Assembly: GCA_030762175.1 (NCBI GenBank)
Contig: CM060846.1
Coordinates: 183,140,041 to 183,204,040, forward strand
Source of the DNA: Metallyticus violacea
Taxonomy: Eukaryota; Arthropoda; Insecta; Mantodea; Metallyticidae
Direction of reading: 5' to 3'
DNA: 64,000 nucleotides
The notes beneath the pieces were generated by a model. The model was not told the origin of the DNA, made no database searches, and worked only from the letters and a program-made list of their open reading frames with translations. Of this stretch, positions 24,069 through 34,516 are shown piece after piece. The position numbers and the translations under genes are program-made. Within the stretch, counting starts at the first letter, position 1. Each line of letters starts with the position of its first letter.

Positions 24069-24943
24069 TCAGTATACTACAATAATTAAAAAAAATAAAA
24101 TAATTTGACATAGCATGTAGTAAAATATTTTACGTAACTACAATGGAAGTACCGTTATCAAGCTCGTTTTGAAATTGAAAACGTCTCACTAGTACCGTAA
24201 AGTGTAACAGAATACGTAAATATCTACTGTTCAGTCTGTAAACTGAGTTGAACAGAAAACGATGTTACAAATGTGTATTCGAGCTAGCAAGACAAATTAA
24301 GACTACACTTCAGAACTTAGTAAGCTATTACAATGTGAAAGGATTTTAGTTACATTTATTGTTTGTTTTTTGGAAACATTAACATCCGTGCGTGCGGTCG
24401 ATCAAGTAGGCTATATAGATATTGATTATTTGCTGAAATACCTTTGAATGCAATTTATATGGCACTTGAAACTGCCGTAGTAAAAGGTAATGAAACCTTA
24501 TTTTTAACAGCTGAAAGTGCACTTCTTCCTTCTCTTAGCCAGTTCTTTTCATACAAGAAAACACACAGATACACGTTTAGCATAAACCGGTTATTTTCAC
24601 CTGTCCTAGCCTGATTGCTCTACAGTCGTCATTTCCGTAGTCAACATATTATTCTTCTAGTCTACTTGCTCTTGAGTATGCAAACCATAAAATCCCATCT
24701 GATGTGTTAAAAGCACTATTGAAATCTATCGGCTATGTACTACCATTTATTATTAATAGCTTTTGAAAATCAAAACAATATCAACACCATGAAATAAAAA
24801 TACCAAAGGAAATTTAGCTCTTAAAAATTCGTTATTTCGAGGAATGTTTTAGTGCACAAATGAGAAATACTCCTCCAATGACCTACGTATCAGCAAATGT
24901 TATAGTGAAGAGTGAGATGTGGAATATTTCTTGAAACATGGTT
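24069..24943 (-). repeat. inverted repeat IR1, right arm
   Basis: Reverse-complement partner of 21935-22990. It begins with TCAGTATACTACAATA, facing TATTGTAGTATATTGA in the left arm, and ends near CTTGAAACATGG, facing CTATGTATCAACT. It lacks the SINE present in the left arm. Confidence 0.85.
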
Positions 24944-26689
24944 CGCTCTAAGTTATAATATACTTAATCACAGGGAATTGTTTTATTAATTCTCTTGCGC
25001 TGTAGAGAATTAAAACAAGTTCGTATAACCTAAGACACAATTACAATTTATAAATCTGATCAGTATATGTGCTTGTTTTAAAAGTAAAATACCATAATTG
25101 TATTCCAGCTGAAATTTATGGATTTTATAAATATAGAGAAAGGTAAATTTTCGTTCCCTATGCATGCTCTTATGTGACAGTGTCGTATTAAGTATCATTT
25201 TAATCCATGGCCATGACGCAATTACGGAGCAATTAATAAGTTACAATATTTTCCCTAATTCTGAATTCTTCAAGCAAAAATTAAATGGAACACTAAACAA
25301 TTATTTTAGGGAATATTCTTCTGAATTAGACAGGGATTTAAATCAAGAGAAAGCCAAAGTTATTCACTTTATTCACCATTCCTTTCTTTATCGGAAGACT
25401 TTACAAAGTCAGTAGATGTGCATACATTGAAGTAAAGTTTCCAAAATTGTAAATTTGCAATTAAAAACATAAAGCCCGAATTTCCAAATATATGCTGCTA
25501 GACAAAATAAATGGTGCTGTCAATAATCCTAAATCGATTAACATTTGAAATTACGAAGCATTTACTTTTACTTTGCGGCAGAGACTATAGTAGTTCAGAC
25601 ACTCAAACAACCATAGGCAACAGTGACACTTCTACAATATATCTACTATCTTTTATACTTGAACAAGAACTGTTGAAAATTTCTCGGCAATTTAATTTAT
25701 CTTAACTTTCGGTCTCGAAATAATTATATCATTGGAACAAACATGGTTTTAAAAGTGAAATCAAATTGCTTCAGAAAACCTATCAGATTTTACTAGTACT
25801 AAACGGCAACATAATTCCACAAGAACAACCGTCGCCTTCCATTTTATTGTAAACAAAATATCATTTTCAAATCGAATCCACATTATAGAAATAAAAAAAA
25901 ATTAATGTAGGAAAATTATTACTGTTAAACAATTTGTTATTTAATATCATTGTAATTCGAGCCTCAATGATCAATGGAATATCACAGAGTTATGTGCGCA
26001 TGAAATTTTCGTTACAAGTTCACCAGAAACGAAAACTCTGACATTCTGAGAAAAGAAGGAAAATCTTGAAAGCAGCAACTTATTAACTGTTTCCTGTTCT
26101 CAAAAACCAAGAACAACAAATAGATATACAGAACTTGGAATTAGTTTAGTGATTTATTTATATCACATATTCTAGTGCAATCCAGTAGGAAGGATAAATC
26201 ACTAAAAACGGATTTTAAGGTTCAACACATTTACAAATATATAGCAGTTTTAATTCCGATCGTTTGAGATTTGTATTTTAGGACATGAAATGAAGTATAA
26301 TAGAGAAATGTTACTGCATATTTTTGCATCTATTCATCAGATTAGCACATTTATCCCACTTTCATCTCTCTTTGACGCTTTAGCGCCTTATTTGAAACTT
26401 TTCTTTCATGTTTTGTACAAAAATTTTGTGTATAAATAAAAACTTTTCAGTGTTCTAGAGTAACTAAATAAAATGTTATTGCCTGATTTTTTAGAGTTAA
26501 AAAGGAGCTATAAAATGGTTCGGTTATAAATTTGCACCCTCAATCGTTTTCAAGTTAATATAGGAAAACCTACAAGAGAAAATAAATATTTAAATTAAAG
26601 TTATTGGCCAGAACCACAGTTTTAGTGCGATCTGCACACAATGTATATTAAGAAGGCTCAAATCTCTAGTTGCAATACTCAAGTGTGTT
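24944..26689. other. unannotated AT-rich stretch
   Basis: Short frames at 25164-25415 (83 codons) and 25511-25705 (64 codons) have no family motif. Nothing else was recognised. Confidence 0.4.
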
Positions 26690-27249
26690 TATGTTGTTGC
26701 ACGCTACATGCTTTCGGCTTTCCAACAACTGAAGGTCACTTACCCCAACCTCAATCATGTGACATGTATTATACATGGACTTCATCGTATATGTGAAAGA
26801 TAAAGTAGAAATACAATTGGATAAATGACTTCATTGCTGTTCCGAAGAAGCTTCTTATAAAGACCCAAATCTTCAGCTCTTCCATGCAGAAATTACTGGG
26901 AACCATTTACCACAATTCCCTGTCGCAACCAGGTGCAATACTTGGATGACATGCGCAATTTCTTTGTGCGAAAACTTCGAAAAAAATCAAAAGCTTCATG
27001 TGTGCTCTGTATTCAACAGACACGGCATTCTAACATTTGCTCAACGACAAAGACCTAGAGTTGGAGGCTTTCGCAATGCATGTTTACAGGTATTTTCTTA
27101 ATGTGATTCAGAGTTTAGAGGAAGATTCGGAGAAATGGAACCATTGGAAGAAATTGACAGCAGTGACAGACAACTTTGACGGATTTGCCAAAGCCGTTTC
27201 AAATGAAACGGCTTTGCCAAATTCATTTTGGGGAATAATCTGGATGTGA
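26690..27249 (+). pseudogene. decayed hAT-like transposase fragment
   Basis: Several + frames read in order like the middle of a hAT-type transposase. VARYMLSAFQQLKVTYPNL is followed by NHVTCIIHGLHRICER at 26699-26803, matching the family pattern in which the stretch before HxLHRxxE contains TC(L/I)xHxLH. LPQFPVATRCNTWM at 26908-26949 matches the PxxTRWGTW segment, with Arg-Cys in place of Arg-Trp. Then come CENFEKNQK and a 70-codon tail frame at 27037-27249. Stops and at least two frame changes break it. No catalytic acid could be placed. A captured host gene derived from such a transposase is the alternative. Confidence 0.55.
27189..27216. repeat. near-perfect palindrome
   Basis: A 13-bp stem CAAAGCCGTTTCA pairs with TGAAACGGCTTTG across a two-base loop. 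It lies inside the hAT-like relic and is probably a small inverted duplication. Confidence 0.8.
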
Positions 27250-27360
27250 AAGCATTTGCAACTTCCACTGGATTCTCCTTCCCATTGGAAAAAGTTTCCT
27301 CATTGAATGACCACCTAGATCGCCATTAATATAATTGGTTTAGGCCTTAATAAATAATAT

Positions 27361-28230
27361 AGTAGTACATGCCCCGCACGAGGCCACAACTTCAACGTCA
27401 CGCTTCCTAGTGGCAGGGTATCTCGAAGTAATCATTATATCGATAGTCAAGGCATCATATCGATAGTCTCCAACAGAGCTTTTTTGTATAGTTTATTAAT
27501 TACATATATTTACAAATATAATACAAACACAAACATTATTTTTATTTTTTATTTAATATTGATACCATTTTTATTTATTTTTTAAATTTTTGTAAAGTAA
27601 ATGCATGGCAGTTTTTCGCATCATTTTTTTATTTTTACATATATATTTAATTGTGCAAGTAGCAATTTATATGTGTTTCCGTAGGAAAAAAAATGATATC
27701 GGGTCAAGACATCAATTGATCATGTAAAACGTTTTATTTTTTGGCCCTGCAAAATCATGAACTGTGCGCCCGGGGGAGGGCCTTTTTTTCCCCTAATTAT
27801 TTTTGTATATGTACATGTATGGACGAGGAGCTCTCCATAACAAACAATGTAGATTGTGTTTACAAATATGATATGCAAAGATGCGGGCGTGTAATCGGCG
27901 AAGGATGCCTTATCAAATGTTTTCACGCCCGACTTCCAAGAAGCGAGTAAGAGCAGGTAAGGAAAATCAAGTCAATTATGCTGCGCAGATTTCAACAAGT
28001 TATTCGAGGCTGCTCCACGTGCACGCTCAAGGTCATATGACGTAACCAAAACTAATGGAGCGGGTCACCAAACAAGTTAAATTTTGTATGGCGCCACGAT
28101 GGCGGGCCCTTGTAAACCTGTTCATGCATGCAAGTGATGTCATTAGACAGAACTAAACCTGTCTTTCGGGAATGTGTTTATCGCAAAGGAGCATATTTTA
28201 CTAAAAATAAGATATATTTATGGAGAGTGG
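27361..28230 (+). repeat. IR2 left arm
   Basis: Matches the reverse complement of 31485-32344. Shared landmarks are CACAACTTCAA near 27382, GCATCATATCGATAG near 27452, AATGTAGATTGTG-like sequence near 27846, AAGAAGCGAGT near 27940, GTGCACGCTCAAGGTCATAT near 28019, GGGTCACCAAACA near 28060 and GTAAACCTGTTC near 28113. ATATCGATAGTC occurs twice near the end (27437 and 27457). Confidence 0.8.
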
Positions 28231-28304
28231 TCAAGTGTCATGTTGTCGGATCGTTGTAAGCCTTTTCGAACCTTCACGCCAAATTCTTGACGTCACCTAA
28301 AACT

Positions 28305-28549
28305 AGTTACACTATTTAACTTTGCAAAAATGCTTATGCTGTGAAAAAATGTTATGTAGTGCAACAAGACGTAACGTTACAATAAAAAAACTCAATAGAA
28401 ACAAAATATTAACTTTAAAAACAAAAAAGAACTATTTTAAAACAAAAGTACATTTTGAAAAATAAAATATTATCTTTGAATAAAACTCGTTACACCATTA
28501 AACTTTGGAAAAGAATGGTTATGTGCAAAAAGATGTTGCGTTGCAACAA
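28305..28549 (+). repeat. imperfect duplication with period of about 184 bp
   Basis: Units at 28305-28367 and 28489-28549 both read GTTACAC.ATTAAACTTTG..AAA and go on to GCAACAA. Between them lie two units of the AT-rich satellite found again at 30130-31500. Confidence 0.65.
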
Positions 28550-28760
28550 AAATATTTCACCTTTTTGAATACTTTTAATAAACCAAAGGAAGAAAATGTT
28601 ATTAGAAACAAAAAAACTAAGTACCCCAATTAACTCATAAAAAGAAATTAAGGTGCGCGAAAATGGCATTTCGACATCCGCTGATGGGTACATACTTCTA
28701 CCGTTGTGTTGCTAACTCACATTATAAGTAACAAGGAGAATAGTAGTTAAAATTGTATCC

Positions 28761-29300
28761 TCCGGACGTAATGAACTTAGTACAGGATGCATTGTAGCAG
28801 CTCCTTCGCTCCGGATGTAATGAACTATGCACCTGGTGCATCGTTTCGCATTGCAATATCCGCATTACGGCCACCTTAACTTTTTCCATGTCAACATCTA
28901 ATGGCCTCCGTTCCGGACGTAATGAACTTTGTACCGGGCACGTGTATCAGCTTTCAAGGTCTCCGCTCCGCATCAGGTCATATGCACCGTTTTGACATTT
29001 CATCACCCCGTTCCCCACGGTGTGCTTCCGGATGTAATGAACATTGTATCATATGTAGCAGCGAATCCGCTCCGGACATAGTGACCTTCGTACTGAATCT
29101 GTTAGTATTGTAACATCCGCATTGCTCAGCCTCCAATGTTTTCCCACTTAATGCAGCATGAATTTTGTACTGGATGCATTGCTTAGCATTAAAACATCCG
29201 CAATCCGACCACATGCACAGCATCGGGTTTCCCATGGCTTACCCTCCGGATATAATGAACTTTGTATCGTTTTGCTTTACGTCATTCGCATTGCGTCATC
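28761..29300 (+). repeat. degenerate tandem array of a TCCGGAYGTAATGAACTTTG motif
   Basis: The motif starts at 28761, 28810, 28912, 29027, 29071 and 29245, with a decayed copy near 29157. Units are 44-170 bases long and share secondary motifs GGATGCATTG, ACATCCGCATT and TTTCCCATGG-like strings. The block is GC-richer than its surroundings. Open frames on both strands here derive from the repeat. Confidence 0.75.
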
Positions 29301-29667
29301 ATTCACTGAAAAAAACAGTGCGCAGCTGCATACGCAATTAATAAAAACTACGGTTAACACTTTTCTGGTTATGCCACAAGCCAGAGACGTTTCCGGAAGT
29401 AGTCTGGACAGGATGTTACATGTTTGGCTACAATCATCACTAGACTTATTGTTTATTCATATTTTAAATAAGATGTGTCTTACCGGATGTGTATACATAG
29501 AGAATCGGCAGCAATGTAATAAGTAAAAAGACGAAAATGAAGTGCTGTGATCGATGGTAAAGAGAAGGAATATGATTGGTCAGTATGAAACGGGTGGACA
29601 GAGGGCGTCCGCAGTTTTTATTTCATTTATTTATTTTTCACGTTGACAAACTGCTTTTCTTTTTGGA

Positions 29668-29715
29668 ATTGTGTTTAATGCCCGTTTTTACTACTGAGGC
29701 ACCACTGACGGAAGT
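29668..29715 (-). mobile_element. SINE family B, tail fragment (copy 4)
   Basis: Only the conserved 3' tail survives (GTGTTTAATGCCCGTTTTTA then CTACTGAGGCACCACTG). Confidence 0.7.
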
Positions 29716-29876
29716 ACAAACTTGAGTAATAATTTCTCGATACATACGTAAATGTACACATTACCATTTGTTATTGTCAACACAAAAATGAAAAACAGTG
29801 TTATAACATTTTCCTACTTCAATAAATTCTGCGATTGGTATAAGATTCTTTCCGGAATGAACAGGGACTGGTAGAA

Positions 29877-29967
29877 TATATATATATATATATATATATA
29901 TTACACCATTAAACTTTAATATTACGTAAAATTATATATATTACACCATTAAACTTTAATATTACGT

Positions 29968-30003
<36 letters not shown>

Positions 30004-30033
30004 TATTTTACGTAATATTAATGTTTAATGGTG
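29877..30033. repeat. (AT)n with duplicated unit and its inverted copy
   Basis: A 40-bp unit starting TTACACCATTAAACTTTAAT occurs at 29901-29940 and again from 29941. A 28-bp reverse complement with one mismatch follows at 30006-30033. AT runs separate them, so the block can form a long hairpin. Confidence 0.85.
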
Positions 30034-30129
30034 GCGCTTGACCCCAAAGGATCCAGGGTACGGCGAACGGTTAATCGAGATGGTAGAAAGGCATGGTGCC
30101 GCACTATTCAGGTTAGGTGTAAAAACTGT

Positions 30130-31500
30130 TTTATAAAGCATGTCGCGAAAGAAAATATTAAATTTGAAAACAAAAATAAACAATTTTAAGAAAATATTGA
30201 CTGTGAAATAAAAAAAACTATTTATAAAGAAAATATTAAGTTTGAAAACAAACAGAATTATTTTATAAACTAACATTGATTTTGAAAACAAAAAATTATA
30301 AAAATAGGAACTATGAAAACAAATAATATAATATGATTTTATACACAAAATACTCTAAAAATAAAACAGAACAATTTTATAAATAAAATGTTCCCTTTGA
30401 AAACTTAAAAGGACTATTTTATGTATAATATATTAAGTTTGAAAACTAAAGATAGCTGTTTCTTAAACATAATATTAATTTTGAAAACAAAATGAACAAT
30501 TTTATAAACAAACTATGAACTTTGAAAAGGAAAAATTAACTATTTTATAAAAAATATTAACTCTAAAAACTAAGAACGATTTTATACAAAAACATTAACT
30601 TTTACAACAAAAAAGAATTATTTTATAAAAATATTAATTTTGAAAATTGAAAAGAACTATTTTATACAAAATATATTAACTTTAAAAAAGAAAAAGTACA
30701 GTTTTGTAAACAAAAGTACAATTTGAGGTATAAAATACTTACTTTGAAAACAAAAATAAGTATTTTATTAACAAAACTTTAATTTTAAAAATATTTTTGA
30801 ATGGTGTTTAATGCCCAGCTTTACTTCCAAGGTACCACAGGAGCTGGACACTGATGATACACGAGATGAATAATATATTGGGAAAGGATTTTTTTAAGGA
30901 TGGAAATGTTCCAGGCCTACGATTAGATATCTCCCCGGCATTTGTCATTTATGAGGAATGAGGAAAACCTGGAAAACCCCTCAGTTAAGAAGGACTGTCC
31001 TGGCGGGATTCGAGCCCCAGACCTCCCGCTCAGACTCCGTGCCTTGACGACCTCGGCCAACTGTGGCAGTAACTTCGAAAAAAAAAAGGAATATTTTTAA
31101 AAAATATTAACTTTGAAAACGAAAAGGAAATATTTTATACACAAAAATTAACTTTGAAAACCAAAAAAAGCTATTTTATTAAAAAATATGACCTTTGAAA
31201 CAAAAAAATACTTTATATATAAAATATTTCCTTTAAAATGGAAAAATAACAATTTTATAATCAGGGGTGTATGCTGAGAAACAAAATATTAACTTTTCAA
31301 ATAAAAGTGAGACATTTTATAAACACTTTATTAACTTTGGATGCAAAAAAGGTACCATTTTATAAAAATATTAACTTTGAATACAAAAAGAAATATTTTA
31401 TACTATCTTTCAAAACATAATGGAATAATTTTACAATCAAAAGTACATGTTGAGAAATACAATATTAAGTTTGAAAGAAAAAAGTTCCACTACTTTCCAA
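30130..31500 (+). repeat. AT-rich satellite, unit about 40-45 bp
   Basis: Diverged units resemble AAATATTAACTTTGAAAACA followed by AAAAAGAACTATTTTATAAA. More than twenty units can be followed by eye, interrupted by a SINE B at 30797-31070 and ending at the right IR2 arm. Confidence 0.8.
30797..31070 (-). mobile_element. SINE family B, copy 5
   Basis: Reverse copy with tail (GGTGTTTAATGCCCAGCTTT) at the left and head with GGGATTCGAGCCCCAGACCT at the right. It splits the satellite, so it is younger than the array. Confidence 0.85.
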
Positions 31501-32344
31501 AAAAAATGTCTTATTTGTAGCATAGCCTACTCTTTTGCAATTAATATTTTCTTGACACACAAATTTGATCCTCTCTGATGACGTCACGTCCATGTCCGAA
31601 CAGGTTTACAACGTAACGCCATTGTGGCAGCAGGCAGGTTTTAACATGTTTGGTGACCCCCGAGTAATGTTGTTTGGTGACGTCACATGACTTTGAGCGT
31701 GCACCCTGAGCAGGCACATTTAACCTGCTGAAACCAGAGCAGTATAATTGACTAATTTTTCTATACCCGCCCTCAATCGCTTCTTGGACATCAACGTGTC
31801 AACATATTTTGAGGCAACCTTTGGCGATTATACTACGGCATCTTCGTATATTTTCGTAAGTACAATCTATATTATTTATTAACGACAGTTTTTCACCCGT
31901 GCATATACTTGCACAAAAATTAAAAAAAGAAAAAAGATCCCCAGCGGCGCACAGTTGATGATTTTACGGGACCAAAAAAATAAATAAATAAATTATTCCA
32001 ACTTGATCAATTTATCTCTTGATCGCATATCAAAACTTTTTCCGACGGTAATACATAAATCATACATATATTTACCACTTGCACAATAAAATATGTATGT
32101 AAAAATAAAAATGATGCCAAAATCTGTCATGTATTTACTTGACAAAATTTTAAAAAATGAATAAAAATAGTATAAAAATAAATAAAATATAACAAATCAT
32201 GCATGTACTTGTAATATATTTGCATATGTACTTCACCTTAAAAAAAAGTCCCTTGGGAGTCTATTTATATGATGTCATAGCCTCGAGGTAGCCTGTTTGT
32301 GGGAAAAATGGCATTGAAGTTGTGACGTCATTTTAGATACTACT
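31485..32344 (-). repeat. IR2 right arm
   Basis: Reverse-complement partner of 27361-28230. Landmarks are GAACAGGTTTACAACG near 31599, GTTTGGTGACCCCCG near 31648, CATGACTTTGAGCGTGCAC near 31687, ATTGAAGTTGTGACGTC near 32312 and the terminal TACTACT at 32338-32344. Confidence 0.8.
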
Positions 32345-33261
32345 GGTATCTTATCACCATCTTCTTTTAATTTTTTGTAAAAATTCTCAGAACTTTCTAT
32401 CTCCTTTCCAACCATAATTTTGTACTTTAAAATCCTTATCTGGTGATAAGTTATGAAATAATCACATGCTATAAGACTGTAAATAGCAATAAAAATTATT
32501 ATATCAATTCAGATATCTCGCTAAAAATGTGCAACGTTCTAAAATATTAAATGTAATTGGTCGTATTGATAACGATATTACTGAAACGATTGAATAAAAT
32601 ATTAACATATTATAAAACGTTTTCAAAACGTTTAAACTTTCATGCTGACTAATTAAAGGAATTCGGGACGATGCATGAAATAATTAGTGATGCCGCAATT
32701 AAGCCTGGCCTCAGAAGTACTACTTCTTCTTTCGCTGTATTTACCCTTTTCCCTTTATAGGAGTTACACTAGCTGGGACATACTCATCACTGTTTGGGTC
32801 AATCGACTGTTGGAAAACTAATTACTCTAAACGCACATAGAGTACGCGTGCATACTAAGGGGCAACCTAAATGGATGTTTGATTGTATCTCAGGGCCACC
32901 CTAATGACATCACTAACATAGACGAAGCAGTTACACAGGTAGATAAAATGAAGATGAATGATGAAAAGGGAAGGAATACGTGGCAGTGAAATACCGATCT
33001 GCAGTCACAATGCTATACAATGCAAGAAAAATCACAGAAAAAAATTCATCTAAATAAACCCACCGAGAATCATTATACCAGGAAGAGATGTGTTGTATAA
33101 ATATTCCATTCCAAAACTTAGGAGACAATTAGTTACCGCAAGTTAGTATACATTCTAATGGACCACTAAAGCAAAGATTTTAATTATCTATTATCTAAAA
33201 CTTTCAATGAGGACAGTTGTGAATCTATAGAATACAACTGAATTCGTATTGGACTGGTTTG
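32345..33261. other. unannotated stretch
   Basis: AT-rich, with no recognised gene or repeat. Confidence 0.4.
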
Positions 33262-33715
33262 ACAGGAACGGAGGAGGTAGGGATGAGCTGAGAGAAACTG
33301 GGCACTAGGATCCAGCGGCGGTGAGGCAAGGACGTGAACGGTACACATAACGTTGTTTCCAGATAGAACAACCGAGGCCGGCGAAGCCTCCTCCAAGGAG
33401 TTCGAGTCGCTTCCACACCAGACGTTGGTGCAGAAACATGTCCAAAGTGTAAGCCATCGTCACACCGCACATAGCACCAGCCCACCACATTGGTTGACAC
33501 TTTCTACACCGTAACAGAGCCAATGGAATGAAATGAGATTAAATGGGAGAGCGAAAATTTCGTGGACAGGAAAGATTCATCCAAGCATTCGCCTAAGCAA
33601 CCAAGGAAATGACGAAAAAAAAAACTAAAGAAAAAAAAGTCAGGATGACTGGCACCAAGGGATTTGAATCCCAGATCTCCCGAATGTGAATCTCAAGCGT
33701 TACCCCTTTCGATCG
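33262..33715 (-). repeat. dispersed repeat family C, copy 2
   Basis: Matches 15590-16005. The right end, read on the minus strand, has GATCTGGGATTCAAATCCCT, a B-box-like string, so a tRNA-derived SINE is likely. Three overlapping reverse frames in the body are incidental. Confidence 0.7.
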
Positions 33716-34468
33716 ACAGGATACAAATTTCAGATTATTATCACAAGTAATATCATAAGAGGGTATCAGATTGTTGATAAATTCACAAACTTAGTGAGTA
33801 AATTTATTGGGAAAGTTCAGACCCTCCCGTGATATTTATTAGGATTTTTTCTGGAATAAAATAAAAATTTAAATTAATTCCCCTAAACTTGTATAATTGT
33901 AGATGTTTATTAATACTGTGATTGGGCAAAATACAAACTATTTATTATTTTTAATTTTATTAGTCGATTATATGATGACGTCACATAAGTGAAATAGTCC
34001 CTACAATATGTAGGGTTAAACGTAATAAATGTTCAAATTTGACGTACATGTAAATTTACTTATTCAGGGTACACCTTTTCCGAGTGAGGAAAACTAAGGG
34101 AAACGTTACTCACAATTGGAAATGGAACCGGGGCCAGGTAATTAATAAAGAGCATATACAAATGTCATTCTGCATATTGAGTAATGTTTGCTTCCTCTGC
34201 CCTTTTTTTTAAAATTCACTGGAATAGTAGAAGCATTACAAAACTTTAGTGGAAAAAATGTAGTTACTATGTGTTTCATCACTTTACATTGCGTTACTTT
34301 GGAAGTGCCTTTCTACGAATAAAACTGTCAGAAAACTAGAAAATTCAAACTTGCAGATTAAAAATACTTAGAATGTTGATTTAACTGTGGAAAGTCTGTG
34401 TACAAAGAAGTTAGAAGGAATCTTTCCAAGCTAAACGCACACACATAGGGGAGAGGGAGAGAGAGGGA

Positions 34469-34516
<48 letters not shown>

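Larger units (their letters stand above)
27361..32344. mobile_element. IR2: roughly 5 kb palindromic (foldback-like) element
   Basis: The two ends are long, diverged inverted repeats (27361-28230 and 31485-32344). The outermost bases are AGTAGTA at the left and TACTACT at the right. The core holds a tandem duplication, the TCCGGA motif array, an AT hairpin, an AT-rich satellite and two SINE B insertions. No transposase frame was found, so it would be non-autonomous, or it could be a structural rearrangement. No convincing target duplication was seen at the edges. Confidence 0.6.

Noticed and set aside
28901..29526. Frames of 70, 85 and 122 codons with repeated MNFVPG- or MNFVLD-like peptides
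   Set aside because: The repeated peptides are translations of the TCCGGA motif array; frames are open on both strands.
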